Shown: positions 35,127-43,004 of the stretch, piece after piece
How positions within the stretch are numbered: the first letter of the stretch is position 1
Layout: the number at the start of each line of letters is the position of its first letter
Assembly: GCF_006007965.1 (NCBI RefSeq)
Contig: NZ_CP040748.1
Coordinates: forward strand, 496,001-560,000
Length of the DNA: 64,000 nt
Direction: 5' to 3'
Source: Nocardioides jishulii
GTDB taxonomy: Bacteria > Actinomycetota > Actinomycetes > Propionibacteriales > Nocardioidaceae
Translations under genes and position numbers: made by a program
Notes under the pieces: generated by a model
Database searches by the model: none
Seen by the model: only the letters and a program-made list of their open reading frames with translations
What the model was told of the DNA's origin: nothing

Positions 35127-35966
35127 TCAGGTCTGGGGGCGAGTCACCGTGTATCCCGAGTAGAGCGCGTGCGCGCCGCCGTCGACCTCGGCGACCAGGC
35201 CGGAGACGTACGCCGCGTCGTCGGAGTTGAGGAAGAGCGCCATCGCCGCCTGCTCCTCGGGGAGCCCGGAGCGTCGCAGCGGGACGACCGCCTCACGCGC
35301 CGCCCAGTACTCGGGGTTGGTGCGCTTCAGCTTCTGGCTCATGCCCGTCTCGGTGAGCCCGGGACAGATGGCGTTGACCCGTACGCCGAGTGGTCCCCAC
35401 TCGACCGCGAGGGCGCGGGTGATGCCCACGACGGCGTGCTTGGAGGCGACGTAACCAAGTCGTCCCGGCAGGCCGTGGGTGCCCGCGACCGAGGCGGTGT
35501 TGAGGATCGCCCCACCGCCCTGGTCGACCATGACCCGGCCTGCGGCGACGGCGAGCCGCCGCACGGCGTCGACGTTGATCGCCATGACCCGGCTCCACTC
35601 CTCCTCGCCGATCTCCAGGGCCGGGGTGGCCGACCCGACGCCGGCATGGTTGAAGAGTGCGTCGAGGCGACCGTGCCCGGCGGCGGTCGCGGCCTCGACC
35701 AGGGTCGCGGCCGTCTCGGGGACCGCCACGTCGGCGACGACGCCGGTGAGTCGTTCGGCGCTGCCGACCCGGGTGGCCCACTCGCCCAACGCGGCCAGGG
35801 CGTCGGGCGCCACGTCGTTGGCCACGACGGTGGCGCCCTCGGTGAGCAGTCCCTCGGTGATGGCCCGGCCGATGCCGGAGCCGGCGCCGGTCACGACGGC
35901 GACCTTGCCGGCGTACCGGCCGGTGGGTCGGGGGCTCTCGTGCTGGGTCACAGGTGTCCTCGTCAT
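35127..35966 (-). CDS. SDR family oxidoreductase (4)
   Basis: This 279-residue classical SDR has VTGAGSGIGRAITEGL, FNHAGVGSATPA, NTASVAGTHG, YVASK and VNAICPGLTETGM. It has an 18-residue leader before the Rossmann strand. ATG 35966 shares its first base with the last base of the upstream SDR stop (TGATG), indicating coupling. It is the last gene of the SBP-3 operon. The substrate is unknown; it probably acts on the same hydroxy acid series as the other SDRs. Confidence 0.83.
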   Translation of the reverse strand: MTRTPVTQHESPRPTGRYAGKVAVVTGAGSGIGRAITEGLLTEGATVVANDVAPDALAALGEWATRVGSAERLTGVVADVAVPETAATLVEAATAAGHGRLDALFNHAGVGSATPALEIGEEEWSRVMAINVDAVRRLAVAAGRVMVDQGGGAILNTASVAGTHGLPGRLGYVASKHAVVGITRALAVEWGPLGVRVNAICPGLTETGMSQKLKRTNPEYWAAREAVVPLRRSGLPEEQAAMALFLNSDDAAYVSGLVAEVDGGAHALYSGYTVTRPQT

Positions 35967-36652
35967 CAGTTGAGCAGGAAGCCGCCGTCGACGGGGAGCA
36001 GCACCCCGGTGACGTAGTCGGCGGCGTCGGACAGGAGGTAGGAGATGGCTTCGGTGATGTCGGCGGGCTCTCCGAGCCGGCGGCGGGGGATCCGCTTGAC
36101 CAGTGCCTCCTCCTGGCCCTCGTCGATCCGGTCCTGGATCATCGGTGTCCGGATCGCGCCGGGGGCGACCGCGTTGACCCGGATGCCGTGCCGTGCCAGC
36201 TCGAGCGCAGCAGCCCGGGTGAGCATCGCGACGCCTGCCTTGGAGGCGCAGTAGTGGGGCTGCCCGGCGACCGGGGTCTCGGAGTTGACCGAGGCGACGT
36301 GGACGATGCTGCCGCCGCGACCCGCCTCGACCAGCGCGCGGCCCACGGCCTGGGTGCCCAGGAAGGCGCCGGTGAGGTTGACCGCGACGGTGCGGTCCCA
36401 CTGCTCGGGCGTCAGGTCCAGCAGCCGGGCGCGCTCGCGGATGCCCGCAGCGTTGACCAGGCCGTCGAAGGGCCCGTGCTCGGCGACCACCTGCGTCCAG
36501 GCACCTGCCTCGGTGACGTCGAGCTCCACGACCCCGTCGCCGGGGCGACGGTCGCTGCGGACGACCTCCCAGCCACGCTCAGCCAGCGTCGCGGCTGCGT
36601 GGGCGCCGATCCCGGAGGCGGCGCCGGTGACCAGGACGCGACGGGCACTCAC
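35966..36652 (-). CDS. SDR family oxidoreductase (5)
   Basis: This 228-residue SDR has VTGAASGIGAHAAATL at the N-terminus, NAAGIRER, VASVNSETP, YCASK and VNAVAPGAIRTPM. GTG 36652 overlaps the SBP-3 stop (GTGA), which fixes the start better than the in-frame codon ten residues earlier. It is somewhat short for the family but keeps all catalytic residues. A dehydrogenase paired with a binding protein repeats the pattern of the 27518 operon. Confidence 0.83.
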   Translation of the reverse strand: MSARRVLVTGAASGIGAHAAATLAERGWEVVRSDRRPGDGVVELDVTEAGAWTQVVAEHGPFDGLVNAAGIRERARLLDLTPEQWDRTVAVNLTGAFLGTQAVGRALVEAGRGGSIVHVASVNSETPVAGQPHYCASKAGVAMLTRAAALELARHGIRVNAVAPGAIRTPMIQDRIDEGQEEALVKRIPRRRLGEPADITEAISYLLSDAADYVTGVLLPVDGGFLLN

Positions 36653-37707
36653 TTGAAGTACCCGTCGAACTTGCGGTTCCACTCGGCCAGGACCTCGGGG
36701 CGGGTGAACTTCTCGGTGTCGAGCATCGCGTAGTCCTCCAAGTCGAGCGCTCCGTCGACGCCGTCGCGGCCTGCGCCGCCCTGGCCGTCACCGTTGTAGG
36801 CGGCCTGGCCCTCCTCCGACATCACGAAGTCGATGAAGACCCGTCCCGCGTGGGGGCGCTTCGCCTCGCTGAAGGCGGCGGCGCCGTGGGTGTAGGCGAA
36901 GCCGGGCTCGGCGAAGGTGAAGTCGATGGGAGCACCGTTGGACTGCAGCTCGGCAATGGTGGCGGGCACGCCCAGGTTGGCGACGCCGATCTCACCCGAG
37001 CCCACGGCCTGCATCAGCGGCACGCCGGAGGGGTAGAACTTCGGGTCCTGGTCGGCGATCCCCTCGAGGTAGTCGGTGCCGAGCTCGGTCTCGAGGTGCT
37101 CCAGGTAGCCGGCCACCGACGGGGAGACCTCGGAGCGGGTGCCCAGCTTGCCCTTGACCGACGGGTCGAGCAGGTCGTCGTACGTCGTGAAGCCGTCGGG
37201 GAACTTGTCGGTGTTCCACACGATCATGCTCCACGGCAGGGCGGTGACCTGGATGGCCTTGTCGGGCACGGCCCACCAGTCCTCCTTCCAGCCCTCGACG
37301 CTCGGTCCCTCGACGGGAGTGAGGTCGTCGGCGTGCTCGACGAACCAGTTGGGGTCGCTGTACATCAGCACGTCGGCGCCGTCGGAGCCGCTGTTGAGCT
37401 GCGCCGAGACCCGCTCGGGCAGCTCGGTGGCGCCCCGGGTGATCGAGAGCTTGATGCCGGGGTACTTCTCCTTGAACGCCTCGGTCAGGCGCTTGTTCTG
37501 CTGCTCCGAGGCTGCGTTGTAGACGTTCACACGGCCTTCCTCGTACGCCGCCTCCACGACGGCGTCCCACTCGGCGTCGCCGGTGGTCGGCGGCTTCGCG
37601 TCGGATGCGTCGTCCCCGCCGCAGGCGGCGGTCGTGACGAGGGCGAGCGCTGTCGTCGCCAGGGCCAGGCGACGGACGAGCGGGTGGGTCCGGGAGAGCG
37701 GGGACAT
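36649..37707 (-). CDS. ABC transporter substrate-binding lipoprotein, Fe(III)-type (SBP-3)
   Basis: This 352-residue protein has the lipobox TTAAC near residue 27, GRVNVYNAASEQQNKRLTEAFKE, GADVLMYSDPNWF, LPWSMIVWNTDKF and GVPATIAELQSNG. It is the nearest paralogue of SBP-1; they share TRGA.ELP.RV and VMSEEGQ. There is no local permease, so it presumably delivers to the importer encoded at 8326-11269. ATG 37707 is preceded by AGGAAGG. Operator site I lies 26 bases upstream. Confidence 0.88.
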   Translation of the reverse strand: MSPLSRTHPLVRRLALATTALALVTTAACGGDDASDAKPPTTGDAEWDAVVEAAYEEGRVNVYNAASEQQNKRLTEAFKEKYPGIKLSITRGATELPERVSAQLNSGSDGADVLMYSDPNWFVEHADDLTPVEGPSVEGWKEDWWAVPDKAIQVTALPWSMIVWNTDKFPDGFTTYDDLLDPSVKGKLGTRSEVSPSVAGYLEHLETELGTDYLEGIADQDPKFYPSGVPLMQAVGSGEIGVANLGVPATIAELQSNGAPIDFTFAEPGFAYTHGAAAFSEAKRPHAGRVFIDFVMSEEGQAAYNGDGQGGAGRDGVDGALDLEDYAMLDTEKFTRPEVLAEWNRKFDGYFK

Positions 37708-37732
37708 GATGTGCCTTCCTGCAACGAACGAG

Positions 37733-37754
37733 TATCGTGCACGATATGTGATGG
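37733..37754 (+). promoter_or_regulatory. island operator site I
   Basis: It contains the perfect palindrome TATCGTGCACGATA followed by TGTGATGG, the best-formed copy of the motif and 19 of 21 identical to site A. It lies just upstream of SBP-3. Confidence 0.65.
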
Positions 37755-37803
37755 ACGGCACATTGGGAAGGCATGCGGTCACCAATTTTCGGGGTGACGC
37801 AGG

Positions 37804-37831
37804 ACGGGCCCCGGCATGCGCCGGGGCCCGT
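37804..37831 (-). terminator. strong hairpin downstream of the frameshifted MaoC gene
   Basis: ACGGGCCCCGGC (37804-37815) and GCCGGGGCCCGT (37820-37831) pair perfectly over 12 bp with a four-base loop. It would end the CoA-transferase/MaoC transcript before the SBP-3 promoter. Confidence 0.75.
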
Positions 37832-37858
37832 CGGGGGTTGCGTGGGACGTGCTGCGCG

Positions 37859-38825
37859 TCAGCGCAGGACGACGACCGGACGCCAGTCGAGGACGTCGCG
37901 GTCCTCGTCGCGACCGCGGGCCTTGACCAGCACGCGCAGGTCGGCGACGCGGAGGCCGGAGACCTCGCGTACGCCCTCCACCTGGATCCGCGAGACCAGG
38001 GTGTCGCCCTCGCGCACCGGCCCGGTGTGGTCGCAGCCGTGCCAGCCGGCCACCGTCAGCAGCTGCGGCAGGGTGCGGGTCACCTGCGCCAGGGCCAGCC
38101 CGATCGTGTGGCCGCCGTAGACCAGCCGTCCGGCGGGCTGGCTGTACTCGTCGTGGTGCACGTGCGCCAGGTTGAGGCTCAGTCGCACCCAGCTCGGGGG
38201 CACTGGTGACCACGTCGCCGGCGCGCAGGTCCCACAGCGCCCCGGGGACGACGTCGGGGCCGGTCGGCGGGCGGAAGCGGTCGAGGTCCCACTCAGCGGC
38301 AAGGCTGGCGACGAACGGGTCGGTGGCCGGGGGAGTGCCGATCGAGGAGAGGTCGTCGGCGTGGCCGGTCTGCGCGTCCGGTGCGCTGAGCGGCAGCATC
38401 GCGCAGCGCCAGAAGTCGAGGACCAGGCGCTCCTCCTGGTCGTGCGTGGTGATGCGCAGCGCCGCCAGGCCGGTCGGGCGGCTGGAGTTCTGCTTGAGGC
38501 CCACGACTTCGGTGCGGGTGCGCAGGGTGTCGCCGATGGACGGCAGCCGGTGGAAGGCCAGCCCGCGGTAGAAGAGGTTGGCCACCACGCGTCGCGTGAC
38601 CGCGGTCGACTGGCCGATGGCCAGGTCGGTGACGAATCCCGGGTCGGCCACGGGGCGCCCGGCCACCGCCAGCGCCATGTGCTCGTCGAGGCCGAGCTGC
38701 AAGCGGCTGCCGACGATCGACTGGTGCACGGCGGCGCGGCCGCCGGTCAGGGTGATCGAGGGTGCGTCGAAGAGGTCTCCGACGGCGAGGTCGTCGAAGT
38801 ACGGGCCTTCCACGAGGTGTGACAT
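37859..38825 (-). pseudogene. MaoC-type double hot-dog dehydratase split by a one-base frameshift
   Basis: The N-terminal frame starts at ATG 38825 (MSHLVEGPYFDDLAVGDLFD) with GGAAGGA upstream and reads a hot-dog domain to VVTSAPEL. It then leaves the family sequence. The continuation, LSLNLAHVHHDEYSQPAGRL to DWRPVVVLR, with the MaoC His-x-Asp-like motif, lies in another frame ending at 37859. Removing one G from the run complementary to CCC 38188-38190 restores ELVRLSLNLAHVHHDEY and a 321-residue protein. It is either a recent mutation or a sequencing error. The gene follows the CoA-transferase start-to-stop in one operon. Confidence 0.75.
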
Positions 38826-38851
38826 GGGGGTCCTTCCGGGAGAGGGGGAGG

Positions 38852-40090
38852 TCAGGAGCCGGCGACGAGGCCGCGGTCGTGGAGCCGGCCGAGCTCGGCG
38901 TCGGAGAGGCCGAGCAGCTCCGAGAGGACCTGGTCGGTGTCCTGGCCGAAGCGCGGGGCCGGCCGGGGGTCGGTCCATGCGTCGTCGAGGCGCAGCGGCA
39001 GGCGGGCCGAGGTCATGGTGCCGATGCCCGGCTGCTCGACGTCGGTCACCACGCTGCGCTCGGGGTCCGCGGCCAGCAGCGCCACTGTCTCGGTCATCGG
39101 GCGGTAGCGGCTCCACAGCACGTGGGCGTCGTCCAGCTCCTGGGTGACCTGGTCGACGGTGCGGGCGGCGAACCACGGGCGCATCACGGCCGCGATCGTC
39201 TCGCGCATCCGGAAGCGGTCGGTCTCCAGGGACAGGTCGACCTCGGCGGCCTCCTCCAGTGCGGTGAAGACGCGCTCGGTGCCGGTCACGCTGACCAGGT
39301 TGCGCCACTGGCGCACCGTCAGCGCCACCACCATCACGCGGTGGCCGTCGCAGGTGGCGAAGTCGGTGCCGAAGGCCCCGAAGAGGTGGTTGCCGTGACG
39401 CGGCCGGTCACCCTGCTCGACCGCCTCGGCCAGCCATCCCATCGACGCGACCCCGGCGAGGGCGACGTCGGCGAGGGCGAGGGAGACGTACGTCCCCTCC
39501 CCGGTGCGGTCACGCTTGCGCAGCGCTGCGAGGAGGCCGGTGACCGCCGTCATGCCGGTGAGCAGGTCCCACGCGGGCACCACGTGGTTGACGGGGTCGG
39601 CCGACCCGGCCGGTCCGGTCATCTGGGGCACGCCGATCTCGGCGTTGACGGTGTAGTCCACCGCGGGCCGACCGTCGTTGTAGCCCTGGATGTGCACCTG
39701 GATGGCGTCGGCGCGGCGTGCGGTGAGGGCTTCGTGGGTGAGCCAGGGGCGACCCACCAGGTTGTCCACGACGAGTCCGCCGTCGGGGCCGGGGAGGGTG
39801 GCCAGTGCCATCACGATCTCGCGGCCCTCCTCGGAGCGCAGGTCGACGGCGACCGAGCGCTTGCCGCGGTTGAGCGACGACCAGAAGAGGCTCTGACCGG
39901 TGCGTTCGGAGAGGGGCCAGCGGTTGATGTCGGCGGGTCCGCCGAGGGGGTCGACCTTGACCACGTCGGCACCGAGCATCCCGAGGGTGAGGCAGCCGGA
40001 GGGGCCCGCCACGAAGCTGGAGCACTCGAGCACGCGGAGCCCGGAGAGCGGTCGGTCCTGTCGCGCGGAGGGGCTGGTGAGGTGCGTCAT
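38852..40090 (-). CDS. class III CoA-transferase, CaiB/BaiF family (2)
   Basis: This 412-residue protein has GLRVLECSSFVAGPSGCLTL, LGADVVKVDPLGGPADINRW, NRGKRSVAVDLRS and PAVDYTVNAEIGVPQMTG with the candidate catalytic Asp. It would attach CoA to an organic acid, ahead of the MaoC hydratase encoded downstream. That is the same transferase-plus-double-hot-dog order as at 12736-14875, so the module is duplicated. No ribosome-binding site precedes ATG 40090, and AT-rich promoter sequence abuts it, suggesting a leaderless mRNA. Confidence 0.84.
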   Translation of the reverse strand: MTHLTSPSARQDRPLSGLRVLECSSFVAGPSGCLTLGMLGADVVKVDPLGGPADINRWPLSERTGQSLFWSSLNRGKRSVAVDLRSEEGREIVMALATLPGPDGGLVVDNLVGRPWLTHEALTARRADAIQVHIQGYNDGRPAVDYTVNAEIGVPQMTGPAGSADPVNHVVPAWDLLTGMTAVTGLLAALRKRDRTGEGTYVSLALADVALAGVASMGWLAEAVEQGDRPRHGNHLFGAFGTDFATCDGHRVMVVALTVRQWRNLVSVTGTERVFTALEEAAEVDLSLETDRFRMRETIAAVMRPWFAARTVDQVTQELDDAHVLWSRYRPMTETVALLAADPERSVVTDVEQPGIGTMTSARLPLRLDDAWTDPRPAPRFGQDTDQVLSELLGLSDAELGRLHDRGLVAGS

Positions 40091-40103
40091 ACTCAGATAT
40101 AAT

Positions 40104-40123
40104 ACACAATGCTTGATATGTGG
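40104..40123 (+). promoter_or_regulatory. island operator site J in a divergent promoter
   Basis: ACACAATGCTTGATATGTGG matches site A at TGCTTGATATGTG. GATATAAT (40097-40104), a good -10 for the plus-strand operon, lies directly next to it, so a bound repressor would block both the CoA-transferase and crotonase promoters. Confidence 0.6.
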
Positions 40124-40204
40124 AACTCGCCTGCGAGCCACGGACCCCGTCAGTTCCACCCCCCAGACCCTGCTGAGCCCAGCGCCGACGAAAGGACAGA
40201 CCTC

Positions 40205-41008
40205 GTGATCGAGAAGTACCAGGAGCAGTTCTCGCGACTGAAGTTCGAGAGCAACCAGCCCGGAGTCCTCGAGGTCATCTTCAGTGGCCCGAACCTCAAC
40301 GCGGTCGACGAGGCGACGCACTCCGAGATCCCCGCCGTCTGGCCGGTGATCGACTCCGATCCGGAGGTGCGAGCGGTGATCGTGCGTGGTGAGGGCAAGG
40401 CGTTCTCGGCCGGCGGTGACTTCGGGCTGATCGACAAGCAGATCGAGGACTACGAGTTCCGGATGCGGATCATGCGCGAGTCCAAGGAGCTCTTCTACAA
40501 CCTGGTCAACTGCTCGAAGCCGATCATCTCCGCGATCCACGGGCCGGCGGTGGGCGCCGGTCTGGTGGTCGCCCTGATGGCCGACATCTCGATCGCGGCC
40601 CACGACGCGCGGATCATCGACGGCCACACCCGCCTCGGCGTCGCCGCCGGTGACCACGCCGTCGTGTGGGCGCTCTTCTGTGGCATCCCGAAGGCCAAGT
40701 ACCTGCTGCTGACCTGCAAGGAGATCTCCGGCCAGGCCGCCGAGCAGGCGGGTCTGGTGTCGCTGTCGGTGCCGAAGGAGGAGCTCCTCGACACCGCCCG
40801 TGAGGTGGCGGGCGGTCTGGCCGAGGGCGCCCAGGAGGCGATCCGGTGGACGAAGTACTCGCTCAACGAGTGGTACCGCCAGAACAGCGCGATCTTCGAC
40901 GTGGGCCTGGGCCTGGAGTTCATGGGCTTCGGTGGCCCGGACGTGGTCGAGGGTGTGGCCTCGCACCGTGAGCGCCGCAAGCCGGTCTTCACCGGGGTGC
41001 CCCAGTGA
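40205..41008 (+). CDS. enoyl-CoA hydratase/isomerase family protein (variant active site)
   Basis: This 267-residue crotonase has SGPNLNAVDEATHSEI, GEGKAFSAGGDFG and GPAVGAGLVVALMADISIA for CoA binding and the oxyanion hole. The loop that carries Glu144 in hydratases reads DGHTRLGVAAGDHAV, and the Glu164 position is a Tyr (KYLLLTCKEI), so both hydratase glutamates are replaced. This variant occurs in crotonases that do hydrolysis or C-C cleavage, so simple hydration should not be assumed. GTG 40205 follows AAAGGAC. Its stop overlaps the next gene (GTGA). Confidence 0.84.
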   Translation: MIEKYQEQFSRLKFESNQPGVLEVIFSGPNLNAVDEATHSEIPAVWPVIDSDPEVRAVIVRGEGKAFSAGGDFGLIDKQIEDYEFRMRIMRESKELFYNLVNCSKPIISAIHGPAVGAGLVVALMADISIAAHDARIIDGHTRLGVAAGDHAVVWALFCGIPKAKYLLLTCKEISGQAAEQAGLVSLSVPKEELLDTAREVAGGLAEGAQEAIRWTKYSLNEWYRQNSAIFDVGLGLEFMGFGGPDVVEGVASHRERRKPVFTGVPQ

Positions 41009-42411
41009 GCGCAGCGGCGGCGGAGCGCGCCGACGTGCGCAGCGTTGCCGACCTCTACCTCGAGCCGCGCAGCATCGTCGTGCTCGGCGCCTCCTCCGAC
41101 CCGGCCAAGCTCTCGGGCCGCCCGCTCGACTACCTGAAGAGGTTCGGCTACGCCGGCGACCTGTACGCGGTGAACCCCCGCCGAGACACCGTGCAGGGAG
41201 TGCCTGCCTACCCGTCCGTGGCCGACGTGCCCGGACCGGTCGACCTGGCCGTCGTCGTGGTGCCCGCCGACAAGGTCCCCGACGCCATCGAGGAGTGCGC
41301 GGCAGCGGGGGTACGCGCCGCCACGATCTTCGCCTCCGGCTTCTCCGAGGCCCCCGACGGCGTGGGCGTCGAGGCCCAGGAGCGCATCGCCAGGGCTGTC
41401 GCGAGCAGCGACATCCGGGTGCTCGGGCCCAACTGCCTGGGCTCGTTCTCCCTGCCGCAGAAGGCGTTCGCGACCTTCTCGACGGCCTTCGACGTGCCCG
41501 GTGAGATCCCGGACTCGCCGATCGCGCTCGTCTCCCAGAGCGGCGCCGTGGGCACCTTCACCTACAGCACCATGACCTCCCTGGGCCTGGGGGTGCGCCA
41601 CTTCGTCAACACCGGCAACGAGGTCGACGTCTCTGTCGTCGAGGTGCTCGACGCGCTGGTCGACCGCGACGACGTCGACCTGCTGCTGGGCCACCTCGAA
41701 GGATTCGCCGACCCGATCGCCCTCGACCGACTCTGTGCCCGGGCGCGGGCGGCCGGCAAGCCGCTCGTGCTGCTCAAGGCGGGACGTACGTCGGCGGGCG
41801 ACCGCGCCATCGGCGCGCACACCGGCAGCACCGGCGGCGACGACGCCAAGTTCAACGCGATCCTCGAGGCGCACGGGGCGCTGCGGGCCCGCAGCATGGA
41901 GGAGATGGCCGACCTGGCCCAGCTGCTGGTCACCGGCCGTCGCGCCGGCGGTCCGCGGCTCAGCATCGTCACCCAGAGTGGCGGTGCCGGCGCCCTGACC
42001 ACCGACGTCGCGGTCGACCTGGGTCTGGTCGTCGAGCCGATGGCCGACGCTTCGCGGGCCGAGGTGGCGGCGCTGCTGCCCTTCTTCGCCTCCACGGCCA
42101 ACCCGCTGGACCTCACCGGCGCCTTGATCAACGACCCGTCGATCCTGGACCGGACGCTCGAGATCACGCTGGCCAGCGACGAGACCGACGTGCTGCTGGT
42201 CGTGCTGGGCAACTCGGACGCCGCGGCCAAGGAGCTGGTGGAGATCTGCGTGAAGCACCATGACGCGACCACGAAGCCCTTCGTCGTCGCCTGGACCGGC
42301 GGCACCGGCCAGGCGCGCGCGGACCTGCTCGCCGCGGGGGTGCCGACCTACGCCGAGCCCGTGCGCGCCACGGAGGCGGTGGCCCGGTTGGTCGCGCTCA
42401 GTCGCGACTGA
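41005..42411 (+). CDS. NDP-forming acyl-CoA synthetase, alpha-type subunit only
   Basis: This 468-residue protein has an N-terminal CoA-binding Rossmann domain (SIVVLGASSDPAKLSGRPLDYL) and two succinyl-CoA-synthetase-like flavodoxin domains. The phosphohistidine loop is GAHTGSTGGDD. The ATP-grasp beta domain found in fused enzymes is missing and no separate beta gene occurs in the window. The full enzyme would make acyl-CoA from acid, ATP and CoA, or run in reverse to gain ATP. Coupled to the crotonase by GTGA, it may release the final acid with ATP synthesis. Confidence 0.83.
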   Translation: MSAAAAERADVRSVADLYLEPRSIVVLGASSDPAKLSGRPLDYLKRFGYAGDLYAVNPRRDTVQGVPAYPSVADVPGPVDLAVVVVPADKVPDAIEECAAAGVRAATIFASGFSEAPDGVGVEAQERIARAVASSDIRVLGPNCLGSFSLPQKAFATFSTAFDVPGEIPDSPIALVSQSGAVGTFTYSTMTSLGLGVRHFVNTGNEVDVSVVEVLDALVDRDDVDLLLGHLEGFADPIALDRLCARARAAGKPLVLLKAGRTSAGDRAIGAHTGSTGGDDAKFNAILEAHGALRARSMEEMADLAQLLVTGRRAGGPRLSIVTQSGGAGALTTDVAVDLGLVVEPMADASRAEVAALLPFFASTANPLDLTGALINDPSILDRTLEITLASDETDVLLVVLGNSDAAAKELVEICVKHHDATTKPFVVAWTGGTGQARADLLAAGVPTYAEPVRATEAVARLVALSRD

Positions 42412-42436
42412 GCCGCGACTGAGCCGCGTCGACGTC

Positions 42437-42476
42437 GGAGGGCGCCGGCCCAGCACCTGCTGGTCCGGCGCCCTCC
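42437..42476. terminator. bidirectional terminator hairpin
   Basis: GGAGGGCGCCGG (42437-42448) pairs perfectly with CCGGCGCCCTCC (42465-42476), and the loop holds a further small CAGCA/TGCTG stem. It sits between converging operons. Confidence 0.8.
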
Positions 42477-42491
42477 TGCTCGCTCGGGGTG

Positions 42492-43004
42492 TCAGCGACG
42501 CAGTGACAGGCGGGGCTCCAGGGTCCAGCCCAGCGCCTCGCCCTCGGCGATGCGCGCGTCGATCGCTTGCGTCAGGTCGTCAGGCATCGGCGTCGAGCGC
42601 CGCGTCTCCTGGTCGACGTGCACCGTGACCACCTCCAGGACCGTCGCCAGCCGCCCCTTGGTCTCGTCGACGAGGAACGCGGCGCCGTGGACCGTCTTCG
42701 CGGTGCGGTCGAGGAAGCGGACCCGCACGGAGAACTCGTCGCCGAGGCGGAGCTCCCCCAGGTAGCGGATGTTGTGCTCGGCGGCGAACGTCCCCATCCG
42801 CCGCTCGGTCACGTAGGCCTCGTCGACACCCACCTCGGCGAGCGCGCTGCGTACGGCCCTGATCTGGGCGGTGATGAAGTGGGCTGCGTTCATGTGCCCG
42901 TTGAGGTCGAGGTCATCGGCGGTGACCGTGCGGGCGCCGTACGCCGGCAGGGCGCACAGCTGGTCGAAGCGGGGGAGGGCCATGGGTGTCGTCCTCGCCG
43001 TCAC
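42492..43004 (-). CDS. acyl-CoA thioesterase, 4HBT hot-dog type
   Basis: This 170-residue single hot-dog protein has VTADDLDLNGHMNAAHF, the Asp-x-x-Gly-His-x-Asn motif of 4-hydroxybenzoyl-CoA-type thioesterases, and MGTFAAEHNIRYLGELRLGD. It would hydrolyse an acyl-CoA from the island pathway. GTG 43004 overlaps the LLM stop (GTGA); ATG 42983 is the other candidate start. Together with the LLM gene it forms the last operon of the island. Confidence 0.82.
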   Translation of the reverse strand: MTARTTPMALPRFDQLCALPAYGARTVTADDLDLNGHMNAAHFITAQIRAVRSALAEVGVDEAYVTERRMGTFAAEHNIRYLGELRLGDEFSVRVRFLDRTAKTVHGAAFLVDETKGRLATVLEVVTVHVDQETRRSTPMPDDLTQAIDARIAEGEALGWTLEPRLSLRR

